Shown here piece by piece: positions 1 through 8,625 of a stretch of 64,000 bases of DNA (its first letter is position 1; each line of letters opens with the position of its first letter). Position numbers and translations under genes: made by a program. The notes under the pieces are model-generated. The model did no database searches. It was not told the origin of the DNA and saw only the letters and a program-made list of their open reading frames with translations. Source of the stretch: Xanthobacter sp. NM-25 (GTDB lineage Bacteria > Pseudomonadota > Alphaproteobacteria > Rhizobiales > Xanthobacteraceae); contig NZ_JACBFS010000006.1 in NCBI RefSeq assembly GCF_022138605.1, forward strand, positions 186,001 through 250,000, written 5' to 3'.

Positions 1-348
1 GTCGACGCGACCCTCGCCCAGCTCGATCTCCAGCACCTGCGGGACCGCATCACCCATAAATTGTCAGGCGGGGAAAAGCGGCTGGTGACCTTGGCGGCGG
101 TGCTCGCCATGCAGCCGGAGGTGCTACTCCTGGACGAGCCCACCAACGCACTGGATGAGCAGGTGTATGCGCGGCTGGTGGAGATCCTGCGCGGCCTGCC
201 GCAGGCGATGGTGATCGTCTCCCATGATCCAGCCTTCCGCACGGCCCTCGCCACCCGCACCGTGCGCCTCCAGGCCGGCCGGACCGCCGACCTCGCCGCC
301 ACCGATGACGTCACGCCCGCCGCCCGCCAACGTCCGGCGCCGCGGTAG
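1..348 (+). CDS. ABC transporter ATP-binding protein, C-terminal part
   Basis: The reading frame is open from the first base of the window, so only the last 115 codons are present. Visible ATPase elements are the signature LSGGE (residues 21-25 of the fragment), a run of hydrophobic residues ending in Walker B LLLDEPT (42-48), the D-loop ALD, and the H-loop SHD (74-76). This is the distal half of an ABC ATPase domain; the Walker A half lies upstream of the window. The SGGEKRL signature resembles CbiO/EcfA-type and ABC-F-type ATPases, but the substrate cannot be read from this fragment. It energises an importer or acts as a soluble ATPase. No partner gene follows; an outer-membrane protein gene starts 83 bases downstream. 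Confidence 0.85.
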   Translation, partial: VDATLAQLDLQHLRDRITHKLSGGEKRLVTLAAVLAMQPEVLLLDEPTNALDEQVYARLVEILRGLPQAMVIVSHDPAFRTALATRTVRLQAGRTADLAATDDVTPAARQRPAPR

Positions 349-431
349 CTCCTGCCAGCGCACCGGAGGTCGCTTCCTTTTTCCCTCGCGAATCAGCAGA
401 TTGTGTCAAGGGAGCTCAGGGGGCGAGAATC

Positions 432-3422
432 ATGGCGGCGATGGCGGCGGCGCGGCGCGCACTGCTGGTTTCAGTTTCGACACTTGCGACAGGGGTGGCG
501 CTGCCGGCAATAGCTGCCGACCTGCCGCCGGCAATGGCGGTGAAAGCCCCCGGCCCCGCAGGCAGCTGGACCGGGTTCTATCTCGGCACCTATGTGGGCG
601 CCGGCCTGGTGGACAGCCAGTGGGGACCGGGCACCGGGCCGCTCGTGGCCACCGCTCCCCAGTCCTTCCCCAGCTCCGGCTCGGCCGCAGGGGCGCTGAT
701 CGGCTCGACCATCGGCTACAATTACCAGATGGGCTCCTACGTGCTCGGCCTCGAGGGCGACCTCGGCACGGGCTTCCTCTACGGGCAGGCCCGATGCGCC
801 GGCAGCTGGCAATCCATCTGCACCACCGACACCGATCTGCTCGCCACCCTGGCGGGCCGGATCGGCTATGCCTTCGACAATGTGCTGGTCTATGGCAAGG
901 CCGGCGCCGCCTTCATCAACAACAGCTACACCGTGAGCGGCACCGCTTATGCGGGCCAGTTCACCGGGTCGCAGTTTCAGGCCGGCTGGACGGTGGGCGG
1001 CGGTGTCGAGGTGGCGCTGACGCCGCAGATGTCGGCCAAGGCGGAATATGCCTATCTCGATTTCGGCAGCTCCGATGTCGACCTGTCCAACGGACGTGTC
1101 GCCAGCACCATTCCGATGTCCGGCTCGGCGCAGATGGTCAAGCTCGGCCTCAACTGGCGGCCCTGGGGGGCGCCGTTGCCCGGGTCCGGCGCGGCACTGC
1201 CGGTGCCGGGGCGCAACTGGGCCGGCTTCTATCTCGGCGGCCACGCCGGCGGCGCCTGGGGACGCGACGACTGGACCACGGCCAACGGTTTCCTGGCGCA
1301 GGATTCCGTGGGCGGGGCCTTTCCGGGCGGCGCCAATCCCATGGGGCTGCTCGGCGGCGTGCAGGCCGGCTTCAACGTGCAGTCGGGCCCCTGGGTGGCG
1401 GGCCTGGAAGCTTCCATCAGCGCGGCGGACCTCAGCGGCTATGCCAAGTGCGCCGCCGGCAACACCGGCACGCCCACCAGCTATGCCTGCCACAACGCGA
1501 TTTCCTCGCTCGGCTCCCTCTCCGGCCGGCTGGGCCAGAGCTGGGGCGACCTGCTGCTCTACGGCAAGGTCGGCGCCGCATGGGTCAACAGCTCCGGCGA
1601 GGTGTTCCCCACCGACAGCGTCCGCCATTACACCCAGAGCGGCACCCGCTGGGGCTGGATGCTGGGATCGGGCATCGAATATGCCCTGAGCCAGAATGTC
1701 TCGACCTTCATCGAGTACAATTTCTATGACTTCGGCACGCAGGACGTGACCTATTCCGGCTGGGGCCGCAGTGCCACGGCGAGCTTCCGGCAGCGGCTGG
1801 AGGCGGTGCGCGCCGGCCTCAACTACCGCTTCGCCTGGGGCGAAGCCGATGCGCCGATGGCCCACAAGGCGCCGGAGCTGCCCATGGGCTGGACCGCCGA
1901 GATCGGCGGCCGCTACTTCCTCAGCACCGGCCGCATGCAGAAGGACCTGATGGCGCCGGTGCCGCCGGCACGCCTCAACTCCCGACTGATCTATGCCAAC
2001 ACCACCGGCCAGTCGGCCGAGACATTCTTCCGCTTCGAGAACAAGGACGGCCTGTTCCTGAAGGGCTTCGCCGGTCTCGGCGGGCTCTCCGGCGGCGGGC
2101 TCAACGACGAGGACTTCCCGGCGGCGGTGGTCTATTCCAACACCATCACCGATCTGCACGACGGCCAGCTGGCCTATGGCGCCATCGATGTGGGCTATGA
2201 CTTCCTGCGCCAGGGCGGCAACACCCTGGGCGCCTTCATCGGCTATCGCGGCTTCTATCAGAGCGTGAACGGCTTCGGCTGTCGGCAGCTCGCCGGCGAC
2301 ACCACCTGCGATCGCGCCCAAGCGGCGGCCTATCCGGCCCTGCTCAATTCCCTCGGCCTCAGCGAAACCGAGTCCTGGCAGGCGCTGGCCATCGGCCTCA
2401 ACACCCGGGTGCATCTGTCCGATCGGGTGCGGCTGGAGGTGGATGCCGCCTACCTGCCCTATGCCACGCGGGCCAGCACCGACAATCACTGGTTCCGGTC
2501 CGACATCAACCCGCAGGTGGAGCAGGGCCGCGGCTGGGGCACTCAGCTGGAGGCCATTCTCTCCTACGCGGTCACCGACCGGCTGAACGTGGGACTGGGC
2601 GGGCGCTACTGGTACTTTGCCACCGACACCGCCTCCACCCAGTTCCCGGCTCCCATCCCACGCTCGCCGCAGGCCTTCTTCTCCGAGCGCTATGGCGCCT
2701 TCGTGCAGGCCTCCTACCTGTTCGGCGACCTGCCGCCGAAGGCCGACGGCAGCCTTATCACCAAGGCGCCGGAGCAGCCGGTGAACTGGACCGGCTTTTA
2801 TGTCGGCGGCACCTTGGGCGGCGGCAAGGGGCACTCCACTTATGCCTCGCCCTTCGCGGCACCGGTGTCCGGCGATGCGGCAGATCTCGGCGGCGCCATG
2901 GCCGGCGGGCAGATCGGCGGGGACTGGCAGTTCGGCGCGCTGGTGGTCGGCGCAGAAGCCTCCGCTGCCTGGGCCAACATCATCGGCGCCAACACCTGCT
3001 TCTCCACCGCGCCCGCCGGCGCCGATTCCGGCTTCAACTGCGGCAGTGGCGTGGGCGCCCTCGGCACGGTGACGGCGCGCCTCGGCTATGCCTTCGACAA
3101 GACCCTGCTTTATGCCCGTGGCGGCTTCGCCTGGGATCGGCAGACCGACGGCTTCAACAATTTCAACTTCACCGGCCAGCTCATGGGCCACGACAGCACC
3201 AACACCGGCTGGACCGCCGGCGCCGGCGTCGAATATGCGCTGCTGCCCAATCTCTCGGTGGGGCTGGAATACAAGCACTTCGACTTCGGCGGCTCGTCGG
3301 CCTTCTTCACCACGGCCCCGGCGTCGCTGGTGGGGGTGAACCTCGCGCCTGACGGCCTCCGGCTCGACATGGTCGCCATGACCCTCAACTATCGCTTCGG
3401 AAGCTTCGGCGCCGGCCAATAA
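432..3422 (+). CDS. Outer-membrane protein with four tandem beta-barrel-like units
   Basis: The 996-aa product starts with a signal peptide cleaved near AIAADLPP (about residue 28). Three units share the rhizobial surface-antigen pattern: an opening WTGFYLG/WAGFYLG/WTGFYVG motif (near residues 46, 262 and 785), alternating hydrophobic strands with RxGYAFDxxLxY, and a closing GLNWRP or LNYRF strand (near 240, 464 and 985). Between them, at about 485-767, lies a different barrel-like unit opening WTAEIGGRYF, with a Cys pair (CRQLAGDTTC) and closing ASYLFGD. Single barrels of this family are usually about 200-280 aa, so this is a fourfold fusion. Pro- and Ala-rich linkers separate the units, two ending in KAPE. 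An AGGGGGCG ribosome site precedes the ATG. Likely located in the outer membrane; transport or adhesion role unknown. Confidence 0.85.
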   Translation: MAAMAAARRALLVSVSTLATGVALPAIAADLPPAMAVKAPGPAGSWTGFYLGTYVGAGLVDSQWGPGTGPLVATAPQSFPSSGSAAGALIGSTIGYNYQMGSYVLGLEGDLGTGFLYGQARCAGSWQSICTTDTDLLATLAGRIGYAFDNVLVYGKAGAAFINNSYTVSGTAYAGQFTGSQFQAGWTVGGGVEVALTPQMSAKAEYAYLDFGSSDVDLSNGRVASTIPMSGSAQMVKLGLNWRPWGAPLPGSGAALPVPGRNWAGFYLGGHAGGAWGRDDWTTANGFLAQDSVGGAFPGGANPMGLLGGVQAGFNVQSGPWVAGLEASISAADLSGYAKCAAGNTGTPTSYACHNAISSLGSLSGRLGQSWGDLLLYGKVGAAWVNSSGEVFPTDSVRHYTQSGTRWGWMLGSGIEYALSQNVSTFIEYNFYDFGTQDVTYSGWGRSATASFRQRLEAVRAGLNYRFAWGEADAPMAHKAPELPMGWTAEIGGRYFLSTGRMQKDLMAPVPPARLNSRLIYANTTGQSAETFFRFENKDGLFLKGFAGLGGLSGGGLNDEDFPAAVVYSNTITDLHDGQLAYGAIDVGYDFLRQGGNTLGAFIGYRGFYQSVNGFGCRQLAGDTTCDRAQAAAYPALLNSLGLSETESWQALAIGLNTRVHLSDRVRLEVDAAYLPYATRASTDNHWFRSDINPQVEQGRGWGTQLEAILSYAVTDRLNVGLGGRYWYFATDTASTQFPAPIPRSPQAFFSERYGAFVQASYLFGDLPPKADGSLITKAPEQPVNWTGFYVGGTLGGGKGHSTYASPFAAPVSGDAADLGGAMAGGQIGGDWQFGALVVGAEASAAWANIIGANTCFSTAPAGADSGFNCGSGVGALGTVTARLGYAFDKTLLYARGGFAWDRQTDGFNNFNFTGQLMGHDSTNTGWTAGAGVEYALLPNLSVGLEYKHFDFGGSSAFFTTAPASLVGVNLAPDGLRLDMVAMTLNYRFGSFGAGQ

Positions 3423-3427
3423 CGCAT

Positions 3428-3491
3428 ATGGCGGCCCTAGAGGCCGCCATGGCAGAAGTCAGGGCCGGCCCCGGACTGCTCCGGGGCCGGC
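3428..3491. terminator. Pair of hairpins between convergent genes
   Basis: Two GC-rich inverted repeats fill the 74-base gap between the barrel gene and mosA, which converge. The first has 9-bp arms (3428-3436 and 3442-3450) around a 5-base loop; the second has perfect 12-bp arms (3464-3475 and 3480-3491) around a 4-base loop. Neither has a clear U-tract, so termination is inferred from position and stem strength. Confidence 0.5.
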
Positions 3492-3496
3492 GCTAC

Positions 3497-4330
3497 TCAC
3501 CGCGCGCTGGCGGCGGTGTGGATGATCGAACCCACATGCTCGCCACGCAGGGCGGCGGTGAGGCGGCCGGGAACCCGGCCGTTCACCACCTGCACCCGTT
3601 CGATGTGGCGGGCGGAGGCCATCACGTCTAGCAGCACCCGATCGAACGGCAGGCTGCCGGTGGACTTGGCGAGCTCCGCCGCGGTGGTCTCGGCAATGAG
3701 CTTCGCCTTGTCGCCCTCCGGGCCATTGGGATCGGTGGTGTAGACGCCGTCCACATCCTCGACGATGGTGAGCCCGGCCGCGCCCAGCGCATCCGCCAGC
3801 AGGAAGGCGCCGGCGTCGGCCCGGTGCAGCGGCAGGCGCGAGTTCGGGAATTCGTGGTGATGGTAGGGCGGGAACGCGCTGCCCACCACGGCACGGGCCG
3901 CTGCCAGATGGATGGCGAGCTGGCTGGCGATGGTGGGATGCTCCACATAGGACACCCCTTCCGGGGCCAGCAGCGAGGCCAGGATATGGCCGTTCTGCCC
4001 GGCCTCGCTCGCCGCCAACGGCGACAGCGAGCCCACCGGAAGCCCCAGATCGAGGCCCACGGTGTAGAGGTGCCGGGCGCGGATGCCGGCGCCGGTGAGG
4101 ATCAGCAGCCGGTGCTCCGGCAGCAGCTTGCGCAGCTCATCGACGATGGGAAGAATGCCTTCCGGCCCGCGATCCATGATGGAGCGCCCGCCGATCTTCA
4201 CCACCTGCAGCCAGGGCAGCAGGCGGATCGGCCGCACCCCGGCCACCGGGCGGGTGAGCTGGCCATCGAGAAGGGTCTGGCTCGCGAGCGGCGAGGCCAC
4301 GTGCTTGATGCTGTTGTTGACGTCAGCCAT
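3497..4330 (-). CDS. mosA: Molybdenum storage protein subunit alpha
   Basis: This 277-aa protein has the amino-acid-kinase fold and closely follows the MosA (alpha) sequence of Azotobacter vinelandii as I recall it: N-terminal NSIKHVASPLA, LLPWLQVVKIGGRSIMDRG near residues 38-56, LLILTGAGIRARH, and the His-rich loop SAFPPYHHHEFP that in MoSto lines the polyoxomolybdate cavity. The C-terminus VVNGRVPGRLTAALRGEHVG is also shared. In the known family, alpha3beta3 hexamers take up molybdate with ATP hydrolysis and store it as Mo-oxo clusters in the cytoplasm for nitrogenase and Mo-cofactor synthesis. It starts 12 bases after mosB, so the two are co-transcribed. An aspartokinase or UMP kinase assignment is unlikely because of the HHHE loop and the mosB partner. 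Confidence 0.93.
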   Translation of the reverse strand: MADVNNSIKHVASPLASQTLLDGQLTRPVAGVRPIRLLPWLQVVKIGGRSIMDRGPEGILPIVDELRKLLPEHRLLILTGAGIRARHLYTVGLDLGLPVGSLSPLAASEAGQNGHILASLLAPEGVSYVEHPTIASQLAIHLAAARAVVGSAFPPYHHHEFPNSRLPLHRADAGAFLLADALGAAGLTIVEDVDGVYTTDPNGPEGDKAKLIAETTAAELAKSTGSLPFDRVLLDVMASARHIERVQVVNGRVPGRLTAALRGEHVGSIIHTAASAR

Positions 4331-4342
4331 GGCGATCTTCCC

Positions 4343-5155
4343 TCAGCTCGCAGTGATGATGGTGCCGACATGCTCGCCGGCAAGCGCCCGGGTCAGGTTG
4401 CCCGGCACAAGGCCGTTCACCACCTGCACCTCACGCACGTACCGCGCGGCCTTCAGCAGATCGAGCATCGGGAACTCGAGAATGGAGTCGTGCAGGCCGC
4501 GGGCCTTCATCTCGTCCACGGAGATCTTTGGAATGAAGGTGGCATCCTTGGACGTCTTCGGATTGGCCGTGTAGAGGCCGTTCTCGTCCTTCACGTAGAT
4601 CATCGCCTTGCAGCCGAACTGCTCGGCCAGCAGGAAGCAGCCGGCGTCGGTCCGGTAGGGCGGGATGACACCTTCCGGAGAAGTCCGGGTCCACAGGGCG
4701 TAGGGCGGCATGCCGCTGAACACCACCGCGTTCACCTCCTGCAGGGCCAAGGCGATGGTGGACATGGCGGCGCTGCTGCCCGAGGAGATGCCGTACTTGG
4801 CCAGGAGCTGGCCCAGCATCTCGGCATTCTGATTGGCCACCGAGGCGCCGAGCTGCGCCAGGACACCAGCCGGCAGATTGAGCTCGGCAGCGATGGAATA
4901 CAGATGGCGCGCGCGGGTGCCCGCACCCGTGCCGATCAGCATCTTGTGGGTCTTGCGGGCGGAGACGATCTCCTCCACCAGCGGGTACACCGCGGCCCGC
5001 CCCCGATCGATGACACTCTGGCCGCCGATCTTGATCACCGTCGCCTCGGGCAGGATCCGGTATTCGGCAGCGCTCTCCGCCGCGGCCTGCAGTTCCGGGT
5101 CGCTCAGCGAGCGCTGCATGAGGAGTGTATCCAGCTCCTTCATCGTATTCGCCAT
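4343..5155 (-). CDS. mosB: Molybdenum storage protein subunit beta
   Basis: This 270-aa amino-acid-kinase-fold protein matches the beta subunit of MoSto: DATVIKIGGQ-like segment (PEATVIKIGGQSVIDRGRA), LIGTGAGTRARHLYSIAAEL, VVFSGMPPY, the loop VIPPYRTDAGCFLLAEQFGC, and a nearly invariant end, VNGLVPGNLTRALAGEHVGT. In the family it binds ATP and forms the hexameric cage with MosA. A GAAGGGAAAA ribosome site precedes the ATG. It is the first gene of the mosBA pair; in A. vinelandii mosA comes first, so the order is swapped here. The adjacent 381-base AT-richer region should hold the promoter; I found no convincing ModE-type operator there. Confidence 0.93.
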   Translation of the reverse strand: MANTMKELDTLLMQRSLSDPELQAAAESAAEYRILPEATVIKIGGQSVIDRGRAAVYPLVEEIVSARKTHKMLIGTGAGTRARHLYSIAAELNLPAGVLAQLGASVANQNAEMLGQLLAKYGISSGSSAAMSTIALALQEVNAVVFSGMPPYALWTRTSPEGVIPPYRTDAGCFLLAEQFGCKAMIYVKDENGLYTANPKTSKDATFIPKISVDEMKARGLHDSILEFPMLDLLKAARYVREVQVVNGLVPGNLTRALAGEHVGTIITAS

Positions 5156-5536
5156 GAATTTTCCCTTCGGGTTCTGCGCATTGATTATTTATTGGATGCG
5201 CTCAATACATCCAGAGCAAATACTATTCAATATGCTGAAATTACGTGCCATTCCCGCCGCAGGGAAGGAACGACACAAAACGCATAGCCAGCCGGGAAGC
5301 GTGCGTAGCGCGCCGCGGAACCCGCCCTGATCCCGGGCGTGACCAGGGCCGCAGGTTGCCGATCGACCCGTCGGGAGACGTCGGAAGCTGCTCAAAAACT
5401 GATCATGATCAGCGGTCAATCGCTCAAATTGTATGGTTGATTACTCTGGTCGCTTGTCAACGGGCCGCCGGCTGTCGTTTACTCTTCGCATCAAGCCGCT
5501 AGTCAGCGCGGGCACACGGTTCCGGGGGACCACACC
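5156..5536. promoter_or_regulatory. Divergent control region of mosBA and tctCBA
   Basis: This 381-base non-coding stretch separates mosB (leftward) from tctC (rightward). Its left third (about 5180-5245) is much richer in A and T than the surroundings. A weak sigma70-like match for mosB on the minus strand is TTGAAT (5225-5230) and TATTGA (5202-5207), 17 bases apart; only half of the -10 positions match consensus. At 5399-5412 there is a perfect 14-bp palindrome, CTGATCATGATCAG. No open frame with a ribosome site was seen. Confidence 0.55.
5399..5412. promoter_or_regulatory. Perfect 14-bp palindrome, candidate operator
   Basis: CTGATCATGATCAG is self-complementary over all 14 bases and lies 125 bases upstream of tctC and 244 bases upstream of mosB. 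Its form suits a dimeric repressor or activator, but which regulator binds is unknown. Confidence 0.35.
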
Positions 5537-6523
5537 ATGAGCAAGTCGACGTTCACGCGGCGCACCGCCGCCGGCCTCCTCGCCGCCGCCTGCGGCGGGT
5601 TGCTGGGCGTTGGCCCGGCACTGGCGCAGGGCTACCCCGACAAGGAAGTGCGGCTGGTGGTGCCGTTCTCCGCCGGCGGCTCAACCGACCAGTTGGCCCG
5701 CATCCTGGCCGAGAAGCTCTCTGACAAGCTCGGCAAGCGCGTGCTGGTGGACAACGTGCCCGGCGCCGGCGGCAATATCGGCATGGGCATGGTCGCGCGC
5801 GCCGCACCGGACGGCTACACCCTGATCCTGGTGAGCTCCAGCTTCGTGGTGAATCCCAGCCTCTATGCCAAGACGCCCTATGATCCGAAGGCGGACTTCG
5901 CGCCCATCTCCTATATCGCCAGCGCGCCCTCCTTCCTCATCGCCAATCCCAAGCTGGGGGTGAAGACCTTCCCCGAGTTCCTGGCCAAGGCGAAGGCCGA
6001 GCCGGGAATGTTCTATGCCTCCCCTGGCATCGGCACGGCCCAGCACCTGGCGGGTGAGCTCCTGAAGAAGCAGGCGCAGATCGACATCGAACATGCCCCC
6101 TTCAATGGCGCCGGGCCCGGGGTGACCGCGGTTCTGAGCAACGAGGCGCCCATCGGCTTCGCCTCGGTGCCGTCCGCCATCCAGCATGTACAGTCCGGCG
6201 CCCTGGTCGCCCTCGGGGTCACCACCCTGGAACCCTCCGCCTCCGCCCCCGACGTGCCGCCGCTCGATAAGGCGGGCCTGCCGGGCTATGAGGTGGACCA
6301 CCTCCAGGGCCTATTGGCCCCCGCCGGCACGCCGCCGGAGGTGATCGCCAAGCTCTCGACCGCCGTGCAGGAGATCATGGCCGACCCGCAGATGAAGGAG
6401 CGCCTGGTGAAGCTCGGCTTCGTGCCGGTGGGCTCCACGCCTGCCGCCTTCGCCACCACCATCGACACTCAGGTGGCCAAGTGGAAAGGCGTGATCAGCA
6501 GCGCCGGCATCACCGCCAAGTGA
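5537..6523 (+). CDS. tctC: Tripartite tricarboxylate transporter substrate-binding protein (TctC/Bug family)
   Basis: The 328-aa periplasmic receptor begins with a Tat-like or Sec signal (FTRRTAAGLLAAACGG, cleavage near ALAQG, about residue 31). The mature part opens with the Bug-family segment YPDKEVRLVVPFSAGGSTDQLAR, followed by VDNVPGAGGNIGMGMVARAAPDGYT, both hallmark regions of this family; the AGG loops contact substrate carboxylates in known structures. A Gly-rich ribosome site lies just upstream. It is followed by tctB (44 bases) and tctA (73 bases), giving a complete three-part secondary importer driven by an ion gradient. The carried compound is probably a carboxylate but is not identifiable from sequence. 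Confidence 0.93.
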   Translation: MSKSTFTRRTAAGLLAAACGGLLGVGPALAQGYPDKEVRLVVPFSAGGSTDQLARILAEKLSDKLGKRVLVDNVPGAGGNIGMGMVARAAPDGYTLILVSSSFVVNPSLYAKTPYDPKADFAPISYIASAPSFLIANPKLGVKTFPEFLAKAKAEPGMFYASPGIGTAQHLAGELLKKQAQIDIEHAPFNGAGPGVTAVLSNEAPIGFASVPSAIQHVQSGALVALGVTTLEPSASAPDVPPLDKAGLPGYEVDHLQGLLAPAGTPPEVIAKLSTAVQEIMADPQMKERLVKLGFVPVGSTPAAFATTIDTQVAKWKGVISSAGITAK

Positions 6524-6566
6524 AGGTCATCTGTGGCCTGTGCGCGGCCCCGCCTGAAGGACAGCC

Positions 6567-7034
6567 ATGATCCGACTGCGCTCTAATACGCTTTGCGGCC
6601 TGCTGTTCCTCGCCATCGCCCTCGGCTTCGGCTGGGCGGCGGCGGGCTATGATCTCGGCACCGCGCGCCGCATGGGACCGGGCTATTTCCCGCTGCTGGC
6701 AGCGGCCATTCTCGGGCTGTTCGGCCTCGTCATCCTCGGGCGGGACCTCCTGGCCGCCGCCCGCGGCGCCGCCAGCACAAGCCCGGATGAGCCGGTGCCC
6801 TGGCGGCGCGGCCTGCTGATCATCGGCGCCATCGTGTTCTTCGCCGCCACCGCCGCCGGCCTCGGCCTGGTGCCGGCGCTGGCCGTCTCAGTGCTGCTGG
6901 CCTCCCGCGCGGGCGCCAACAGCTGGCGCCAGAGCCTGGTGCAGGCGGTGGTGCTCACCCTCATGTGCACCGTGATCTTCCAGATGGGCCTGGGCCTCAA
7001 GCTGCCCCTCATCGGGCCGTGGCTCGCCCTGTAG
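6567..7034 (+). CDS. tctB: TctB-family small membrane subunit
   Basis: The 155-aa protein has four hydrophobic segments as expected for TctB: near residues 7-24, 38-56, 82-110 and 126-150. The segment ARRMGPGYFPLLAAAILGLFG matches the conserved TctB region around the second helix. TctB is the poorly conserved small integral subunit that works with TctA in the inner membrane. Position between tctC and tctA supports the call strongly, since TctB sequences alone are weak evidence. Confidence 0.9.
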   Translation: MIRLRSNTLCGLLFLAIALGFGWAAAGYDLGTARRMGPGYFPLLAAAILGLFGLVILGRDLLAAARGAASTSPDEPVPWRRGLLIIGAIVFFAATAAGLGLVPALAVSVLLASRAGANSWRQSLVQAVVLTLMCTVIFQMGLGLKLPLIGPWLAL

Positions 7035-7107
7035 GCGACCGGGACGACTTGAACTTTTCCCCCGCGGCTCAAGCTCGCGCCGGGGATGCTCTGCGGGACA
7101 CTGAGGA

Positions 7108-8616
7108 ATGGATCTGTTCCAAGCGCTGTTGACGGGCGCGGCTACGGCCTTCGCCCCCATCAACATCCTCTATTGCTTCATCGGCGTGCTGCTGGGCACC
7201 ATCGTCGGCGTGCTGCCCGGGGTCGGCCCCACCGCCACCGTCGCCCTGCTGCTGCCCGCCACCTTCTCGCTCGATCCCGCCTCAGGCATCATCATGCTGG
7301 CAGGCATTTATTATGGCGCTCAGTATGGCGGCTCCACCACCGCCATCCTGCTCAACCTGCCGGGCGAAAGCTCCTCGGCGGTCACCGCCATCGACGGCTA
7401 TCGCATGGCGCAGCAGGGCCGCGCCGGCACCGCCCTGGCCACTGCCGCCCTCGGCTCCTTCTTCGCCGGCACCGTCGCCACCATGATCCTGGCGGTGGCC
7501 GCCCCGGCGCTCTCGCAGGTGGCGCTGCAGTTCCGTTCGGTGGAATATTTCTCCCTCATCCTGCTGGGGCTGGTGACCTCCGTGCTCCTGGCCCACGGCT
7601 CCATCCTGAAGGCGCTGGCGATGATCGCGCTGGGCGTGCTGCTCAGCCTGGTGGGGCAGGATGTGGCCACCGGCACCCCGCGCTTCACCTTCGATCTGTT
7701 TCAGCTCTACAATGGCATTGATTTCGTTGCCGTTTCGGTCGGCGTCTACGGCATCTCGGAAATCCTGCGCAACCTGGAGAATACGGGAGCCCGCAGCACG
7801 ATGGTGCACGCCCTGAGCCGACTGTGGCTGACACGCAAGGAGTTCCGGGAGATCGCGGCGCCAGTGGTGCGGGGCACGGCCTTGGGCTCGTTCTTCGGCA
7901 TCCTGCCGGGGGGTGGCCACGTGCTCTCCTCCTTCGCCTCCTATTCGCTGGAAAAGGCCATCGCCCGCGAGCCCTCCCGCTTCGGGCGCGGCGCCATCGA
8001 GGGGGTGGCGGGACCGGAGTCCGCCAACAACGCCGCCGCCCAGACCAGCTTCATTCCGCTATTGACCCTCGGCCTGCCGGCGCATCCCGTCATGGCGCTG
8101 ATGATCGGCGCCTTCATCATGCAGGGCATCGTTCCGGGCCCGCAGGTGATCAGCTCTGAACCACAATTGTTCTGGGGCCTCATCGTCTCCATGTGGATCG
8201 GCAATCTGCTGCTGGTGATCCTCAACCTGCCGCTGATCGGCATCTGGGTGAAGCTGCTCAGCATCCGCTATGACGCGCTGTTCCCGGCCATCGTCGCCTT
8301 CTCGTGCATCGGCGCGTATTCGGTGATGTCGAGCGGGTTCGGCGTGCTGCTGCTCGCCCTGTTCGGAGTGCTCGGCTATGTGCTGGTGCGGTTCGGCTGC
8401 GAGCTGGCGCCGTTCATCCTGGGCTTCGTGCTGGGCCCGCTGCTGGAAGAACATTTCCGCCGCGCCATGATGTTCTCGCGCGGCGACCCCACCGTGTTCC
8501 TGCAATCGCCGATCAGCGTGGGCTTCATCCTGCTGTCGCTGCTCGCCCTCGGGGCCATGATGATGCCCGGCTTCCGGCGCCGGCGGGCGGAGATCTTCAC
8601 CAGCTCCGACGATTGA
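7108..8616 (+). CDS. tctA: TctA-family large membrane permease
   Basis: The 502-aa polytopic protein carries TctA hallmarks: GVLPGVGPTATVALLLPATF near the N-terminus, YYGAQYGGSTTAILLNLPGE (about residues 70-89), and in the second half GILPGGGHVLSSFASYSLEK and GVAGPESANNAAAQTSFIPLLTLGLP. The internal duplication of the G-rich loop is typical. It forms the transport channel of the TctABC system in the inner membrane. It ends nine bases before the convergent GntR regulator gene. Confidence 0.95.
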   Translation: MDLFQALLTGAATAFAPINILYCFIGVLLGTIVGVLPGVGPTATVALLLPATFSLDPASGIIMLAGIYYGAQYGGSTTAILLNLPGESSSAVTAIDGYRMAQQGRAGTALATAALGSFFAGTVATMILAVAAPALSQVALQFRSVEYFSLILLGLVTSVLLAHGSILKALAMIALGVLLSLVGQDVATGTPRFTFDLFQLYNGIDFVAVSVGVYGISEILRNLENTGARSTMVHALSRLWLTRKEFREIAAPVVRGTALGSFFGILPGGGHVLSSFASYSLEKAIAREPSRFGRGAIEGVAGPESANNAAAQTSFIPLLTLGLPAHPVMALMIGAFIMQGIVPGPQVISSEPQLFWGLIVSMWIGNLLLVILNLPLIGIWVKLLSIRYDALFPAIVAFSCIGAYSVMSSGFGVLLLALFGVLGYVLVRFGCELAPFILGFVLGPLLEEHFRRAMMFSRGDPTVFLQSPISVGFILLSLLALGAMMMPGFRRRRAEIFTSSDD

Positions 8617-8625
8617 GCGCCGATC

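Noticed and set aside
224..1729. 501-codon plus-strand frame overlapping the ABC ATPase and barrel genes.
   Set aside because: It is an out-of-frame shadow with Arg/Gly-rich, low-complexity content and no ribosome site.
471..3419. 982-codon open frame on the minus strand opposite the four-barrel protein, and many similar 500-700-codon frames opposite other genes (for example 25205-27367, 31833-33953, 57818-59596).
   Set aside because: They mirror confirmed genes, have His/Gly/Arg-rich compositions without domains, and are expected from high GC at third codon positions.
3497..5155. Aspartokinase or UMP kinase pair.
   Set aside because: The proteins follow MosA and MosB along the whole length, including the HHHE and PPYRTDAG loops, and occur as a pair.
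5202..5230. Sigma70 promoter for mosB (TTGAAT-17-TATTGA, minus strand).
   Set aside because: Kept only as a weak note within the control region, because the -10 matches consensus at just three positions.
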